This document shows, one piece after another, positions 1-7,154 of a stretch of 11,903 bases of DNA. Numbering within the stretch: position 1 is the first letter of the stretch; each line of letters opens with the position of its first letter. This stretch comes from Comamonadaceae bacterium. GTDB taxonomy: Bacteria > Pseudomonadota > Gammaproteobacteria > Burkholderiales > Burkholderiaceae_C. The notes below the pieces were generated by a model. It worked only from the letters and a program-made list of their open reading frames with translations. It was not told the DNA's origin and searched no databases. Both the position numbers and the translations under genes were made by a program. Location of the stretch: assembly GCA_947464665.1 (NCBI GenBank), contig CANHXV010000049.1, positions 1 through 11,903 of the forward strand, written 5' to 3'.

Positions 1-1
1 C

Positions 2-685
2 CAGGTCGAACGTCGCGCCATCCGCGAATCAGCCATAGGCGCCGGCGCTTCGCAGGTGTACCTCATCGAAGAACCCATGGCAGCGGCGATCGGCGCAGAT
101 CTGCCCGTGGCAGAGGCCACCGGCTCGATGGTGGTTGACATTGGCGGCGGCACCACGGAAGTGGGCGTGATTTCGCTGGGCGGAATGGTTTATTCAGGCT
201 CGGTGCGGGTGGGTGGAGACAAGTTCGATGAGGCCATCATCAACTACATCCGCCGAAACTACGGCATGCTGATTGGTGAGCCCACCGCGGAAGCCATCAA
301 GAAAAACATCGGTTCCGCCTTTCCAGGAAGCGAAGTGCGCGAAATGGAAGTCAAAGGCAGGAACCTGTCTGAAGGTGTGCCCCGCAGCTTCACCATTAGT
401 AGCAACGAAATTCTGGAAGCGCTCACAGACCCACTTAACAACATTGTGTCTGCCGTCAAAACAGCACTTGAGCAAACACCCCCTGAATTGGGTGCCGACA
501 TCTCCGATCGGGGCATGATGCTCACTGGTGGTGGCGCCTTGTTGCGCGACCTCGATCGTTTGCTGTCAGAAGAAACTGGCCTGCCCGTCTTGGTGGCCGA
601 AGATCCCCTCACTTGCGTGGCGCGCGGTTGCGGCATGGCGCTCGAACGCATGGATCGACTGGGCAGCATCTTCACGAGTGAATAA
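2..685 (+). CDS. mreB: Rod shape-determining protein MreB, 3' part (5' end outside window)
   Basis: MreB is the bacterial actin that polymerises on the inner face of the membrane and directs lateral cell-wall synthesis with MreC, MreD, PBP2 and RodA. The open frame runs from base 2 with no start codon, giving 227 residues of a protein usually near 347, so roughly the first 120 residues are missing. Visible actin-fold signatures are the phosphate-2 motif VVDIGGGTTEVGV (about residues 45-57 of the fragment) and the C-terminal adenosine-binding LTGGGALL followed by a short helix. EEPMAAAIG just before the phosphate motif is also typical of MreB. The GTG at 56 is internal to the conserved fold and is not a start. 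mreC follows after 14 bases, consistent with one transcription unit. Identification is secure from the motifs and the mreCD context. Confidence 0.96.
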   Translation, partial: QVERRAIRESAIGAGASQVYLIEEPMAAAIGADLPVAEATGSMVVDIGGGTTEVGVISLGGMVYSGSVRVGGDKFDEAIINYIRRNYGMLIGEPTAEAIKKNIGSAFPGSEVREMEVKGRNLSEGVPRSFTISSNEILEALTDPLNNIVSAVKTALEQTPPELGADISDRGMMLTGGGALLRDLDRLLSEETGLPVLVAEDPLTCVARGCGMALERMDRLGSIFTSE

Positions 686-699
686 CACTGGCGCAATGC

Positions 700-1581
700 A
701 TGGCGCTGGATTCTCTTGACCGCTCACCCCCACCCTTTTTCAGGGTGGGTTTTGCGCCCCTGACCAAACTCATTTTTTTCAGCGCGCTCTCTTTGCTGCT
801 TATTTTTGGTGACAAGCAACTGCAGTTCACAAAGCCCTTGCGTGCCGGACTGTCCACCCTGATTCTTCCGATTCAATGGTTGGTGATGCAACCAGGTGAA
901 GCTTTATCGGCCATTGGCACTTATTTTCAAAGTTTGGATCAGGCCCAAAAAAATCTCAAGGCTGCAGAACTCAAAGTACTTCAACAGTCTGTGCGTTCGC
1001 AACAAGTTGAGCAGTTGCAAATTGAAAATCAAAATCTTCGCTTGCTCATGGAGCTTCAAGCCAGCATTGCCGTTTCATTTCAAACGGCCGAAGTTCTATT
1101 TGATGTTCCAGATCCCTACAACCAACGCATTGTGATCAATCGAGGTCTGCTCAAAAACGTGGCTCTGGGCTCACCCGTCATTGACGCGGGTGGTGTGGTT
1201 GGGCAAGTCACGCGCGTTTATCCATTGACCTCAGAAGTGACACTTCTGACCGACAAAGACCAAAGCATTCCTGTGCTCAACAGCCGAACAGGCGCGCGCA
1301 ATATCACCAGTGGCGATGTCTTGGCAGGTTTGCCAATGATTGAGCTGAAGTTTGTGCCCGCCAGTGCCGATGTGAAGGAGGGCGACCTGCTTACCACCAG
1401 TGGCATTGACGGCATCTATCCCGCAGGACTTCAAGTGGCGCGTATCAGTCACATAGAAAGGCGTGTTGATATTTCTTTTGCCAGAATTCATGCAAGCCCT
1501 TTGGCAGAACTCAAAGGCCGCCACGTCCTGGTATTGCAGCCCACTTCGGCATCGACACTCAACAAAGGAAAAACGCCATGA
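700..1581 (+). CDS. mreC: Rod shape-determining protein MreC
   Basis: MreC is a bitopic inner-membrane protein whose periplasmic part links the MreB filament to the PBP2/RodA wall synthase. The 293-residue product has a short cytoplasmic N-terminus, one hydrophobic segment at about residues 22-38, and then a predicted coiled coil at about 75-110 rich in Q, L, E and K (QVEQLQIENQNLRLL). Two beta-rich domains follow, with the family pattern VIDAGGVVGQV and LLTDKDQSIPV. The length fits the family. The ATG at 700 is the first plausible start after mreB; it has no strong Shine-Dalgarno sequence, and translational coupling to mreB is likely. The last codons overlap mreD as ATGA. Confidence 0.95.
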   Translation: MALDSLDRSPPPFFRVGFAPLTKLIFFSALSLLLIFGDKQLQFTKPLRAGLSTLILPIQWLVMQPGEALSAIGTYFQSLDQAQKNLKAAELKVLQQSVRSQQVEQLQIENQNLRLLMELQASIAVSFQTAEVLFDVPDPYNQRIVINRGLLKNVALGSPVIDAGGVVGQVTRVYPLTSEVTLLTDKDQSIPVLNSRTGARNITSGDVLAGLPMIELKFVPASADVKEGDLLTTSGIDGIYPAGLQVARISHIERRVDISFARIHASPLAELKGRHVLVLQPTSASTLNKGKTP

Positions 1582-2099
1582 TCATGAGTCATCGCGAGGC
1601 CTTGTTGTTGCCAGTGAGCCCTTGGTTCATTGCTTTGAGTCTTTTAATGTCCTTGCTGCTCAGCATGCTGTTTGGTTTGTCGCAAGCCCTTTGGGTGCCA
1701 GATGTCTTGGCTGTCAGCATTTTCTTTTGGGGCATTCACCAGCCTCACCGCGTGGGCATGGCCACTGCATTCGCACTGGGCTTGTGGATGGATGTTCAGC
1801 ACTCTTCTTTGTTGGGACAGCACGCCCTTTCGTATGTTGTGCTCAGTTATTTTGCGTTCAGTATGCACCGCCGCCTCCTTTGGTTTCCCATCAAAGAGCA
1901 GATGCTTCAAATTGCGCCCTTCTTTATCTTGGCTGAAGTCATTGGCTTGCTCATCCGTTTAAGCACTGGCGATAATTTTCCAGGTTGGTCCATGTTGCTG
2001 TCGCCTTTCATTGAAACTTTGTTGTGGCCCGTGGCCAATTTCATTTTGCTTGCGCCGCAACGAAGAGCTCACGACCCCGATGCCAATCGACCGATCTAA
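1578..2099 (+). CDS. mreD: Rod shape-determining protein MreD
   Basis: MreD is the small polytopic membrane component of the elongasome and interacts with MreC. The 173-residue product is almost entirely hydrophobic, with about five predicted membrane segments (roughly residues 11-35, 38-55, 60-85, 105-125 and 135-160). The family-like stretch FALGLWMDVQHSSLLGQHALSY is also present. Its ATG overlaps the mreC stop (ATGA at 1578-1581), the usual arrangement for coupled translation, and mrdA starts three bases after its stop. A second ATG two codons downstream could also serve as the start. The primary sequence of this family is poorly conserved, so identification rests on topology, that motif and position. 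Confidence 0.93.
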   Translation: MIMSHREALLLPVSPWFIALSLLMSLLLSMLFGLSQALWVPDVLAVSIFFWGIHQPHRVGMATAFALGLWMDVQHSSLLGQHALSYVVLSYFAFSMHRRLLWFPIKEQMLQIAPFFILAEVIGLLIRLSTGDNFPGWSMLLSPFIETLLWPVANFILLAPQRRAHDPDANRPI

Positions 2100-2102
2100 A
2101 GC

Positions 2103-4097
2103 ATGGCCTTTCACCTGCCCTCGTTGAGAGAGTTGCGCAACACCGAATTTGAAATATTAAAATTTCAAACTCGTGTGCTGGTGTTGCAAGGCGTGGTCTT
2201 GGTTTGCTTTGCTTTATTGGGCATTCGCTTGTTTTACCTGCAAGTCATTCGACATGAAGACTTGCACGCGCAGGCTGAAAATAACCGGACGGCTGTGATT
2301 CCCACGGTGCCCAACCGAGGCACCATCCTAGATCGCAATGGCGTGGTTTTGGCCAACAACTACTCGGCTTACACGCTAGAAATCACGCCTTCTCGCGTGA
2401 AAGACTTGGAAGCCACCATCGACAGCCTGTCTGAAATCATTGAAATTCCACTGCGCGATAAAAGACGTTTTAAACGCATGCGAGAAGAGTCTAAAAATTT
2501 CGACTCACTGCCTATTCGTTCGCGGCTGACCGATGAAGAAGTGGCCAAATTCACGGCGCAACAATTTAGATTTCCTGGTGTTGAAATCAAGGCCCGATTG
2601 TTTCGCAATTACCCCTATGGCCATTTGGCCAGCCACGTGGTTGGTTACATCGGGCGTATCAATCAAAAAGAAAAAGAAGAAATTGAAGAGAGTGACGACG
2701 AAGGCAATTACCGCGGTACGCAATACATTGGCAAGCTTGGCGTTGAGCAACGTTATGAACGCGAACTTCACGGCATCACAGGCGTGCAGGAAGTCGAAAA
2801 ATCCGCTGGCGGTCGCGCTGTCAGGCGACTGGCCAGTCGTCCTGCCACGCCGGGTCAAAATGTTGTGTTGTCAATCGACATCAAGCTGCAAAAGATGATC
2901 GAAGATCTGTACGGCGAGAGGCGAGGTGCGCTGGTTGCACTCGACCCCCGTACAGGCGAGATATTGGCCTTCGTCAGCAAGCCCACGTTTGACCCCAATT
3001 TATTTGTCGACGGCATTGACAGCGAAAGCTGGAAGCTGTTGAGTGAATCGATCGACAAGCCCCTTCTAAATCGAGCCATGCGGGGCACCTACCCGCCTGG
3101 CTCGACCTACAAACCTTTCATGGCCATGGCCGCCTTAGAGACTGGCAAGCGCAGTGCTGGCGAAGTCATCAATGATGCTGGTTCTTGGACCTATGGTGGG
3201 CACACTTTTAGAAGCCACGGAGATGCAGGCTTGGGGCCTGTCGACATGGTGAAGTCCATCGTGCTCTCAAGCAATGTTTATTACTACTCATTGGCCAACA
3301 CCATGGGCGTAGACACCATTCATGACTTCATGAAACCACTTGGATTCGGCCAAATCACGGGGGTCGATTTGCCAGGCGAGCTGCGCGGCACCTTGCCCAG
3401 CACAGACTGGAAAAAGAAAACGTATTAAAAACCTGAGCAACAACGTTGGTATGGCGGTGAAACTATTTCTTTGGGCATTGGACAAGGGTACAACGCCTTC
3501 ACCATGCTGCAACTGGCAAGCGCCACGACCACCTTGGCCAATGGCGGCATTTATCGCAAACCCCGTTTGGTCATGGCCACTCAAGACCCTATCCAACTAT
3601 TGGACCGCGCCGTCGCCGGTGAAGAGCCTGTCAATTTAGGGTTCAAGCCAGAAAATGTGGCCGTGGTTCATCAAGGCTTAATTGGTGTCGCTAAAGAGGG
3701 CACAGCTGCTCGGGTTTTTGCTGGCACACCATATCAAAGTGCCGGCAAAACAGGCACGGCCCAAGCCGTCACGATTGGGCAAAAAGATAAATACAACGCC
3801 AGCAAGTTAGAAGAACATCAACGTGATCACGCTTTGTACATTGCATTTGCACCCGCAGAAAACCCACAAATTGCGTTGGCCATTGTGGTCGAAAATGCAG
3901 GCTTTGGTGCTGCTCAAGCCGCACCCATAGCAAGGCGCATTTTTGATTATTGGTTATTGGGTGACTATCCCAGTTTGGAGGACATTGATGCATCACAAAA
4001 AGGTTTGGCTTCAACACCCATTGGTGTGCGCAGACGCAAAGACAATGTTCAACTGATTTCGAGTGAAGGTGTTGTGGCTGGCGCAAAGAGCCGTTGA
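2103..4097 (+). pseudogene. mrdA: Penicillin-binding protein 2 (peptidoglycan transpeptidase) with in-frame stop codon
   Basis: PBP2 is the class B transpeptidase that cross-links peptidoglycan during cell elongation. The frame spans 664 codons, a normal length. It has an N-terminal membrane anchor (about residues 24-46), a PBP dimerisation-like region starting with the family pattern PNRGTILDRNG (about 68-78), and a transpeptidase domain. The nucleophile motif STYK is at residues 334-337 and SSN at 389-391. Codon 442 (3426-3428) is TAA, between ...DWKKKTY and KPEQQRWYGGETISLGIGQGYN. Both sides are in the same frame and match PBP2, whose homologues usually have a lysine there (KKPEQQ). A single A-to-T change of AAA to TAA explains it. 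The KTG motif (codons 549-551) is beyond the stop, so the 441-residue product 2103-3428 would lack an essential catalytic motif. The options are a sequencing or consensus error, a real nonsense mutation, or readthrough. I rate error most likely because PBP2 is normally essential in rods. Confidence 0.92.
3426..3428 (+). other. In-frame TAA interrupting mrdA
   Basis: This is the premature stop codon of the PBP2 gene. The local sequence is A-rich (3411-3420 aaaaagaaaa, then cgtattaaaa). Reading in the frame that begins at 2103, the codons are tat-taa-aaa-cct, and coding similarity to PBP2 resumes at the next codon. No insertion or deletion is needed. Confidence 0.9.
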
Positions 4098-4149
4098 CTC
4101 AAGTTAACAGATCATTGCGACTTAGCTTCAATACCCATCAAACTTGCGA

Positions 4150-4698
4150 TTAGTCTACCTTTAACAATTTCTTTGCGATCAGTTTTAGCAGCACGAAAAC
4201 AATGAGTGTGCCTGTGATGTCAGCAACGAAAGTGGTCAGAGAGCCTTCAATGAAGTTGGGATTGACTTCATTCCAAAATAGAACTGCTTGATTGAGTGAA
4301 CTGTTCAGGAACGCAAAGATCAAAACCACGACCACCATTTGCTTGATAGTGATATGGCTCAAATCATCATTCATGGCGAATTTTTCGACGGCTAATTTTT
4401 TGGCTAAAAAAGGGGCAAGCCCACTCATTGTTGCCAGTTGAAAGCCTGAAAAATAATCACCTGGAAATTTGTAGACCACAGCGATAATCAAGGTAGCCGT
4501 GGCAATGCCTATTGCACCTAGCCACCCTGCGATCAGGACGAAAAATAATTTAAAGCCACTTGGGATATGAACTAGATCTGCACCTGGCAAAGATATCAAT
4601 AAATCGGCTAAAACCTGGTTAAAGGCGTGGATTAAGAAATATCCAACCACCACCAAGATGAAAGTATTGAGCTTGCTTTGTAGGATTTTTTGAATCAC
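4150..4698 (-). CDS. Small multi-pass membrane protein of unknown function (MASE1-like features)
   Basis: I do not recognise this 182-residue protein with certainty. It has four or five predicted membrane segments (about residues 12-34, 50-73, 80-97, 117-138 and 153-176), a basic C-terminus, and no soluble domain. The loop HIPSGFKLFFVLIAGWLG, and the late pattern in which an aspartate precedes GTLIVFVLL, faintly recall the MASE1 sensory membrane domain. MASE1 domains carry a PPSG-type loop and end near a GDxxG motif, but here no kinase or GGDEF output follows. That resemblance is inference. It lies 94 bases downstream of a winged-helix regulator on the same strand and converges on mrdA. The ATG at 4698 is preceded by a 12-bp inverted repeat. 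Base composition is AT-rich: 18 G+C in the 60 bases 4681-4740, against 40 in 6121-6180. Confidence 0.75.
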   Translation of the reverse strand: MIQKILQSKLNTFILVVVGYFLIHAFNQVLADLLISLPGADLVHIPSGFKLFFVLIAGWLGAIGIATATLIIAVVYKFPGDYFSGFQLATMSGLAPFLAKKLAVEKFAMNDDLSHITIKQMVVVVLIFAFLNSSLNQAVLFWNEVNPNFIEGSLTTFVADITGTLIVFVLLKLIAKKLLKVD

Positions 4699-4725
4699 AA
4701 ATTGACTGCATCAACGGCAGTGGAA

Positions 4726-4755
4726 TTAATTTCAAATTATTGTATTTGAAATTAA
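4726..4755. repeat. Perfect 12-bp inverted repeat upstream of the membrane-protein gene
   Basis: The left arm TTAATTTCAAAT (4726-4737) and right arm ATTTGAAATTAA (4744-4755) are exact reverse complements separated by six bases. Five further matching bases flank it at an offset (GCAGT 4717-4721 and ACTGC 4755-4759). The right-hand edge of the minus-strand gene is 27 bases away. The position suggests an operator, possibly for the neighbouring winged-helix protein. The arms are too AT-rich for a strong RNA terminator, although one is not excluded. Confidence 0.7.
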
Positions 4756-4792
4756 CTGCTCATCATTTAACCGGTCAATCACTGGCAAGCGT

Positions 4793-5128
4793 TTAAGTAG
4801 CGCCAGCTTGCACAATCGCTTTGGACAGCGTATTGATGTACGCATGTCCCAAGGAGGTGAGCACCAAGTACTTGGTTCTATTATCACGACCCTCTGAGCG
4901 CGCAGTCACATAACCTGAGGCTCTCAAACTTGCCAAGTGTTTGTGAAGCGTAGCAGGGGAAGCAATTTGGTCGAACCCAATCATTTCCCTAACAGTTAAT
5001 GGCTTGCCAATATCCTCATGAAGTGCAATTTGATCGAGTATTAATTTTGACAACGCGGTCATTGCTGGAAACTTTTCCAACTGGAGCAGTCCCTGCAATA
5101 AATTGAGAAAATTGGTATAGGGATTCAT
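4793..5128 (-). CDS. Winged-helix DNA-binding protein (MarR/ArsR-like)
   Basis: This is a 111-residue single-domain protein that should bind DNA as a small transcriptional regulator. The N-terminal half is helical. PLTVREMIGFDQIASPATLHKHLASLRASGYV (about residues 43-74) has the spacing of a winged helix-turn-helix with the recognition helix near SPATLHKHLASL. The wing is the charged turn RSEGRDNRTKYLVLT (about 77-91), and a final helix probably mediates dimerisation. No cysteine pair or other obvious metal site is visible, so an ArsR-type metal sensor is not supported. It precedes the membrane-protein gene on the same strand and is divergent from the GntR-led operon, across a 166-base AT-rich gap with a second palindrome. 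Likely targets are its own promoter and the membrane-protein gene; this is inference. The exact family is uncertain. Confidence 0.8.
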   Translation of the reverse strand: MNPYTNFLNLLQGLLQLEKFPAMTALSKLILDQIALHEDIGKPLTVREMIGFDQIASPATLHKHLASLRASGYVTARSEGRDNRTKYLVLTSLGHAYINTLSKAIVQAGAT

Positions 5129-5229
5129 AACTGCTGATCCAATTCAAAACGTGTTCGAAGTGTAATAACTGTCTAGTGTAGTTGACAACAATGTCCGGTT
5201 CAAACTTGTTTCATTGGATACATAAATCC

Positions 5230-5260
5230 GATAATTTGCTTAAAAATTGAGCAAATTATC
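5230..5260. repeat. Perfect 11-bp inverted repeat in the divergent intergenic region
   Basis: GATAATTTGCT (5230-5240) and AGCAAATTATC (5250-5260) are exact reverse complements with a nine-base spacer. The element sits 34 bases before the GTG start of the GntR gene and about 100 bases upstream of the winged-helix gene. It shares the string CAAATTAT with the inverted-repeat region 4726-4755. It overlaps a candidate promoter for the operon, so an operator is more likely than a terminator. No U-tract follows. Confidence 0.7.
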
Positions 5261-5268
5261 AATATATT
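5240..5268 (+). promoter_or_regulatory. Candidate promoter of the gntR-oxygenase-TRAP operon
   Basis: TTAAAA (5240-5245) and TATATT (5263-5268) are spaced by 17 bases and match four and five of six positions of the sigma-70 consensus hexamers. Transcription would begin near 5275, just before the TGTATACA palindrome and within 20 bases of the first possible start codon. The region is AT-rich, so chance matches are easy and this is a weak call. Confidence 0.3.
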
Positions 5269-5277
5269 AGGGTTTTC

Positions 5278-5285
5278 TGTATACA
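5278..5285. promoter_or_regulatory. Possible GntR-family operator (TGTATACA)
   Basis: An 8-base perfect palindrome, extended imperfectly to TcTGTATACAaA, lies 9 bases before the GTG at 5295. FadR-subfamily GntR regulators typically bind palindromes with GT and AC half-sites around a short central spacer, and this fits that style. If the promoter at 5240-5268 is real, the site would cover about +3 to +10, a position suited to autorepression. This is inference from position and pattern only. Confidence 0.35.
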
Positions 5286-5294
5286 AATTGAGCG

Positions 5295-6098
5295 GTGACG
5301 GTGGTTAAATCGCTTTTTTCCATTGGTCTGTCCATGTCCCCATCTTCTGCTCAACTGCTCGATTCTGACGTCGATGGCGGCTCACAAGCGGTCAAGGCGC
5401 AGCAGCGGTTGCGTGAATGGATCTTGGCCGGTGATCTGCCCGCTGGTTCGCGCATTGCCGAGTTGGCGCTGGTCGATCGTTTGGGCATGTCACGCACCCC
5501 AATCCGGGCGGCCCTGATGAGTTTGGGTCAGGAAGGTTTATTGGAAGCCTTGAGTGGTGGGGGCTACGCAGTCCGCACTTTTTCCGAACGTGAAGTGGCC
5601 GATGCCATCGAACTGCGCGGAACACTTGAAGGCTTGGCGGCCCGTCTGGCTGCTGAGCGGGGCGTGTCGCCTGCCGTGATGGCCCAGGCCGGTGAATGCC
5701 TGAATCAGATCGATCAATTGCTGCGGCAAGCGACCTTGGATGACGAGAGTTTTTCCAGCTATGTCCACCTGAACGGTCGCTTTCACAAACTGTTGGCCGA
5801 AATGGCCAACAGCGCTGTCCTGGCCCGCGAAATTGACCGGGCATCGCGTCTGCCATTTGCTTCTGCCTCCGGTTTTGTGGGTGTGCAAGCCCATAGCCCC
5901 GATGCGCGTGACATGCTGGTGGTCGCGCAGCACCAGCACCGCCAAGTGCTCGAAGCCATTGGGCAACGTGAAGCCGGCCGCGCCGAAGCCCTGATGCGCG
6001 AACATTCACGGCTTGCACGTCACAACCTGGGACAGGTCATGCACAACCCCCAGCACGCCGGTATGCCGGGGATGCAACTCATTCGAAACAAGGTCTGA
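5295..6098 (+). CDS. GntR-family transcriptional regulator (FCD domain)
   Basis: This is a ligand-responsive regulator of the FadR subfamily. A winged helix spans about residues 33-95, with the GntR core RIAELALVDRLGMSRTPIR and the wing GGGYAVR. An all-helical FCD ligand domain follows (about 100-235). Candidate metal or ligand residues of the FCD pocket are N160 and H164 (NGRFH), H213 or H215 (QHQHRQ) and H237 (REH). Metal-binding FCD proteins often sense organic acids. The gene ends 3 bases before the oxygenase start, so it is probably the first gene of the operon it controls, with autoregulation through the palindromes upstream. The start is uncertain. GTG at 5295 gives 267 residues; ATG at 5334 gives 254, starts closer to the conserved region and is equally plausible. 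Neither has a strong ribosome-binding site. The effector is unknown but likely the operon substrate or a product. Confidence 0.9.
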   Translation: MTVVKSLFSIGLSMSPSSAQLLDSDVDGGSQAVKAQQRLREWILAGDLPAGSRIAELALVDRLGMSRTPIRAALMSLGQEGLLEALSGGGYAVRTFSEREVADAIELRGTLEGLAARLAAERGVSPAVMAQAGECLNQIDQLLRQATLDDESFSSYVHLNGRFHKLLAEMANSAVLAREIDRASRLPFASASGFVGVQAHSPDARDMLVVAQHQHRQVLEAIGQREAGRAEALMREHSRLARHNLGQVMHNPQHAGMPGMQLIRNKV

Positions 6099-6101
6099 AA
6101 C

Positions 6102-7154
6102 ATGTTCATCAAAAACACCTGGTACGTGGCCTGCGCCATGACGGAGTTGGAGGCACTGGGCGACAAGCCTCTGGGCCGAACGATCTGCAACGAGTCCATG
6201 GCGTTCTTCAAAGGCCCGAACGGCCAGGTCGCTGCGGTGGAAGATTTTTGTCCGCACCGAGGCGCTCCCTTGTCGCTAGGCAAAGTGTGCAATGGCCGTT
6301 TGGTGTGCGGCTACCATGGTCTGGAAATGGGCTGCGAGGGTAAAACCGTGCACATGCCCGGTCAACGCGTGCGCGGCTTTCCGGCTGTCAAACGTTACGC
6401 AGTGGTTGAGCGTTATGGTTTTGTCTGGGTCTGGCCGGGTGACCCGTCCAAAGCCGATGTCAGCGAATTGCCTGTGTTTGAGTTTTTTGACAACCCCGCT
6501 TGGGCTTATGGCGGCGGGCTGTACCACGTCAAAGCCGATTACCGCCTGATGATCGACAACCTGATGGACCTCACGCACGAGACCTATGTGCACGCCAACA
6601 GCATTGGGCAACCCGAGATCGACGAAACACCCTGCACCACCAAGGTCGAGGATGACCAAGTCATCTTGCAACGCCATATGGAGGGCATACAGGCACCGCC
6701 CTTTTGGCAAATGGCCATGAGCGCCAATGGCCTCGATCCGCAAGCCAAGGTGGACCGCTGGCAGATTTGCCGCTTCACGCCACCCAGCCACATCATGATC
6801 GATGTGGGCGTGGCCCTGGCGGGCAAAGGGGGCTTTGATGCGGCACCCGAGCACAAGGCTTACAGCGTGGTCGTCGACTTCATCACGCCAGAGACCGAGA
6901 CCTCGCACTGGTACCACTGGGGCATGGCGCGTCAGTTCAAGCCTGAGGATGCTGCGCTGACCGAAAAGATTCGGGTGGGTCAAGGCAGCATTTTCAATGA
7001 AGACATGGAAATGCTGCAATTGCAGCAAGCAAATATCAGCAAATGGCCGGATCGTAAACTACTGATGCTCAACATCGACTCTGGCGGCGTGCAATCGCGC
7101 CGCATCATTGACCGTTGGCTGGCTCTGGAAAATACCACTGGAGTGACCGCATGA
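6102..7154 (+). CDS. vanA: VanA-type Rieske non-heme iron oxygenase (vanillate O-demethylase oxygenase-like)
   Basis: This is the terminal oxygenase of a Rieske mono-oxygenase. VanA proteins use O2 and two electrons to remove the methyl of an aromatic methyl ether such as vanillate, giving protocatechuate and formaldehyde. The Rieske [2Fe-2S] ligands are C50, H52, C69 and H72 (CPHR, 16 residues, CGYH). The mononuclear iron site is N153-L-M-D156-L-T-H159 plus H164, with D301 in FNEDMEML as the probable carboxylate ligand and D156 as the usual electron bridge. At 350 residues, with DYRLMIDNLMDLTHETYVH, GVQSRR and FITPETETSHWY, it closely resembles VanA as I know it. The real substrate may be another methoxy- or substituted aromatic acid, because paralogues share these motifs. 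Its stop overlaps the ferredoxin ATG (ATGA). Membership of the family is secure and vanillate as substrate is only probable. Confidence 0.85.
   Translation: MFIKNTWYVACAMTELEALGDKPLGRTICNESMAFFKGPNGQVAAVEDFCPHRGAPLSLGKVCNGRLVCGYHGLEMGCEGKTVHMPGQRVRGFPAVKRYAVVERYGFVWVWPGDPSKADVSELPVFEFFDNPAWAYGGGLYHVKADYRLMIDNLMDLTHETYVHANSIGQPEIDETPCTTKVEDDQVILQRHMEGIQAPPFWQMAMSANGLDPQAKVDRWQICRFTPPSHIMIDVGVALAGKGGFDAAPEHKAYSVVVDFITPETETSHWYHWGMARQFKPEDAALTEKIRVGQGSIFNEDMEMLQLQQANISKWPDRKLLMLNIDSGGVQSRRIIDRWLALENTTGVTA

Noticed and set aside
3340..3639. Frameshift explanation for the break in mrdA
   Set aside because: The PBP2 sequence before and after the TAA is in the same frame (2103 and 3429 differ by a multiple of three). 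An overlapping open frame at 3340-3639 has no PBP2 similarity. A substitution alone is sufficient.
3471..4097. Separate gene starting at TTG 3471
   Set aside because: The start lies inside conserved PBP2 sequence, has no ribosome-binding site, and coding similarity begins upstream at 3429. It is the 3' part of mrdA.
4098..4149. Terminator between the convergent mrdA and membrane-protein genes
   Set aside because: I found only four-base pairings and no stem with a T-run.
5137..5219. ATCCAAT (5137-5143) and ATTGGAT (5213-5219) as an inverted repeat
   Set aside because: Seven-base arms 69 bases apart in AT-rich DNA are readily expected by chance.
5392..6018. Long minus-strand open frames opposite gntR, the oxygenase gene, the hydrolase gene and dctP
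   Set aside because: They lie opposite well-supported genes, have low-complexity R/P/H-rich products with no recognisable domain, and arise from the GC-rich codon use of the real genes.
7115..7150. Longer ferredoxin beginning at TTG 7115
   Set aside because: Those codons are inside the oxygenase gene, and the ATGA overlap at 7151 is the usual coupled start.
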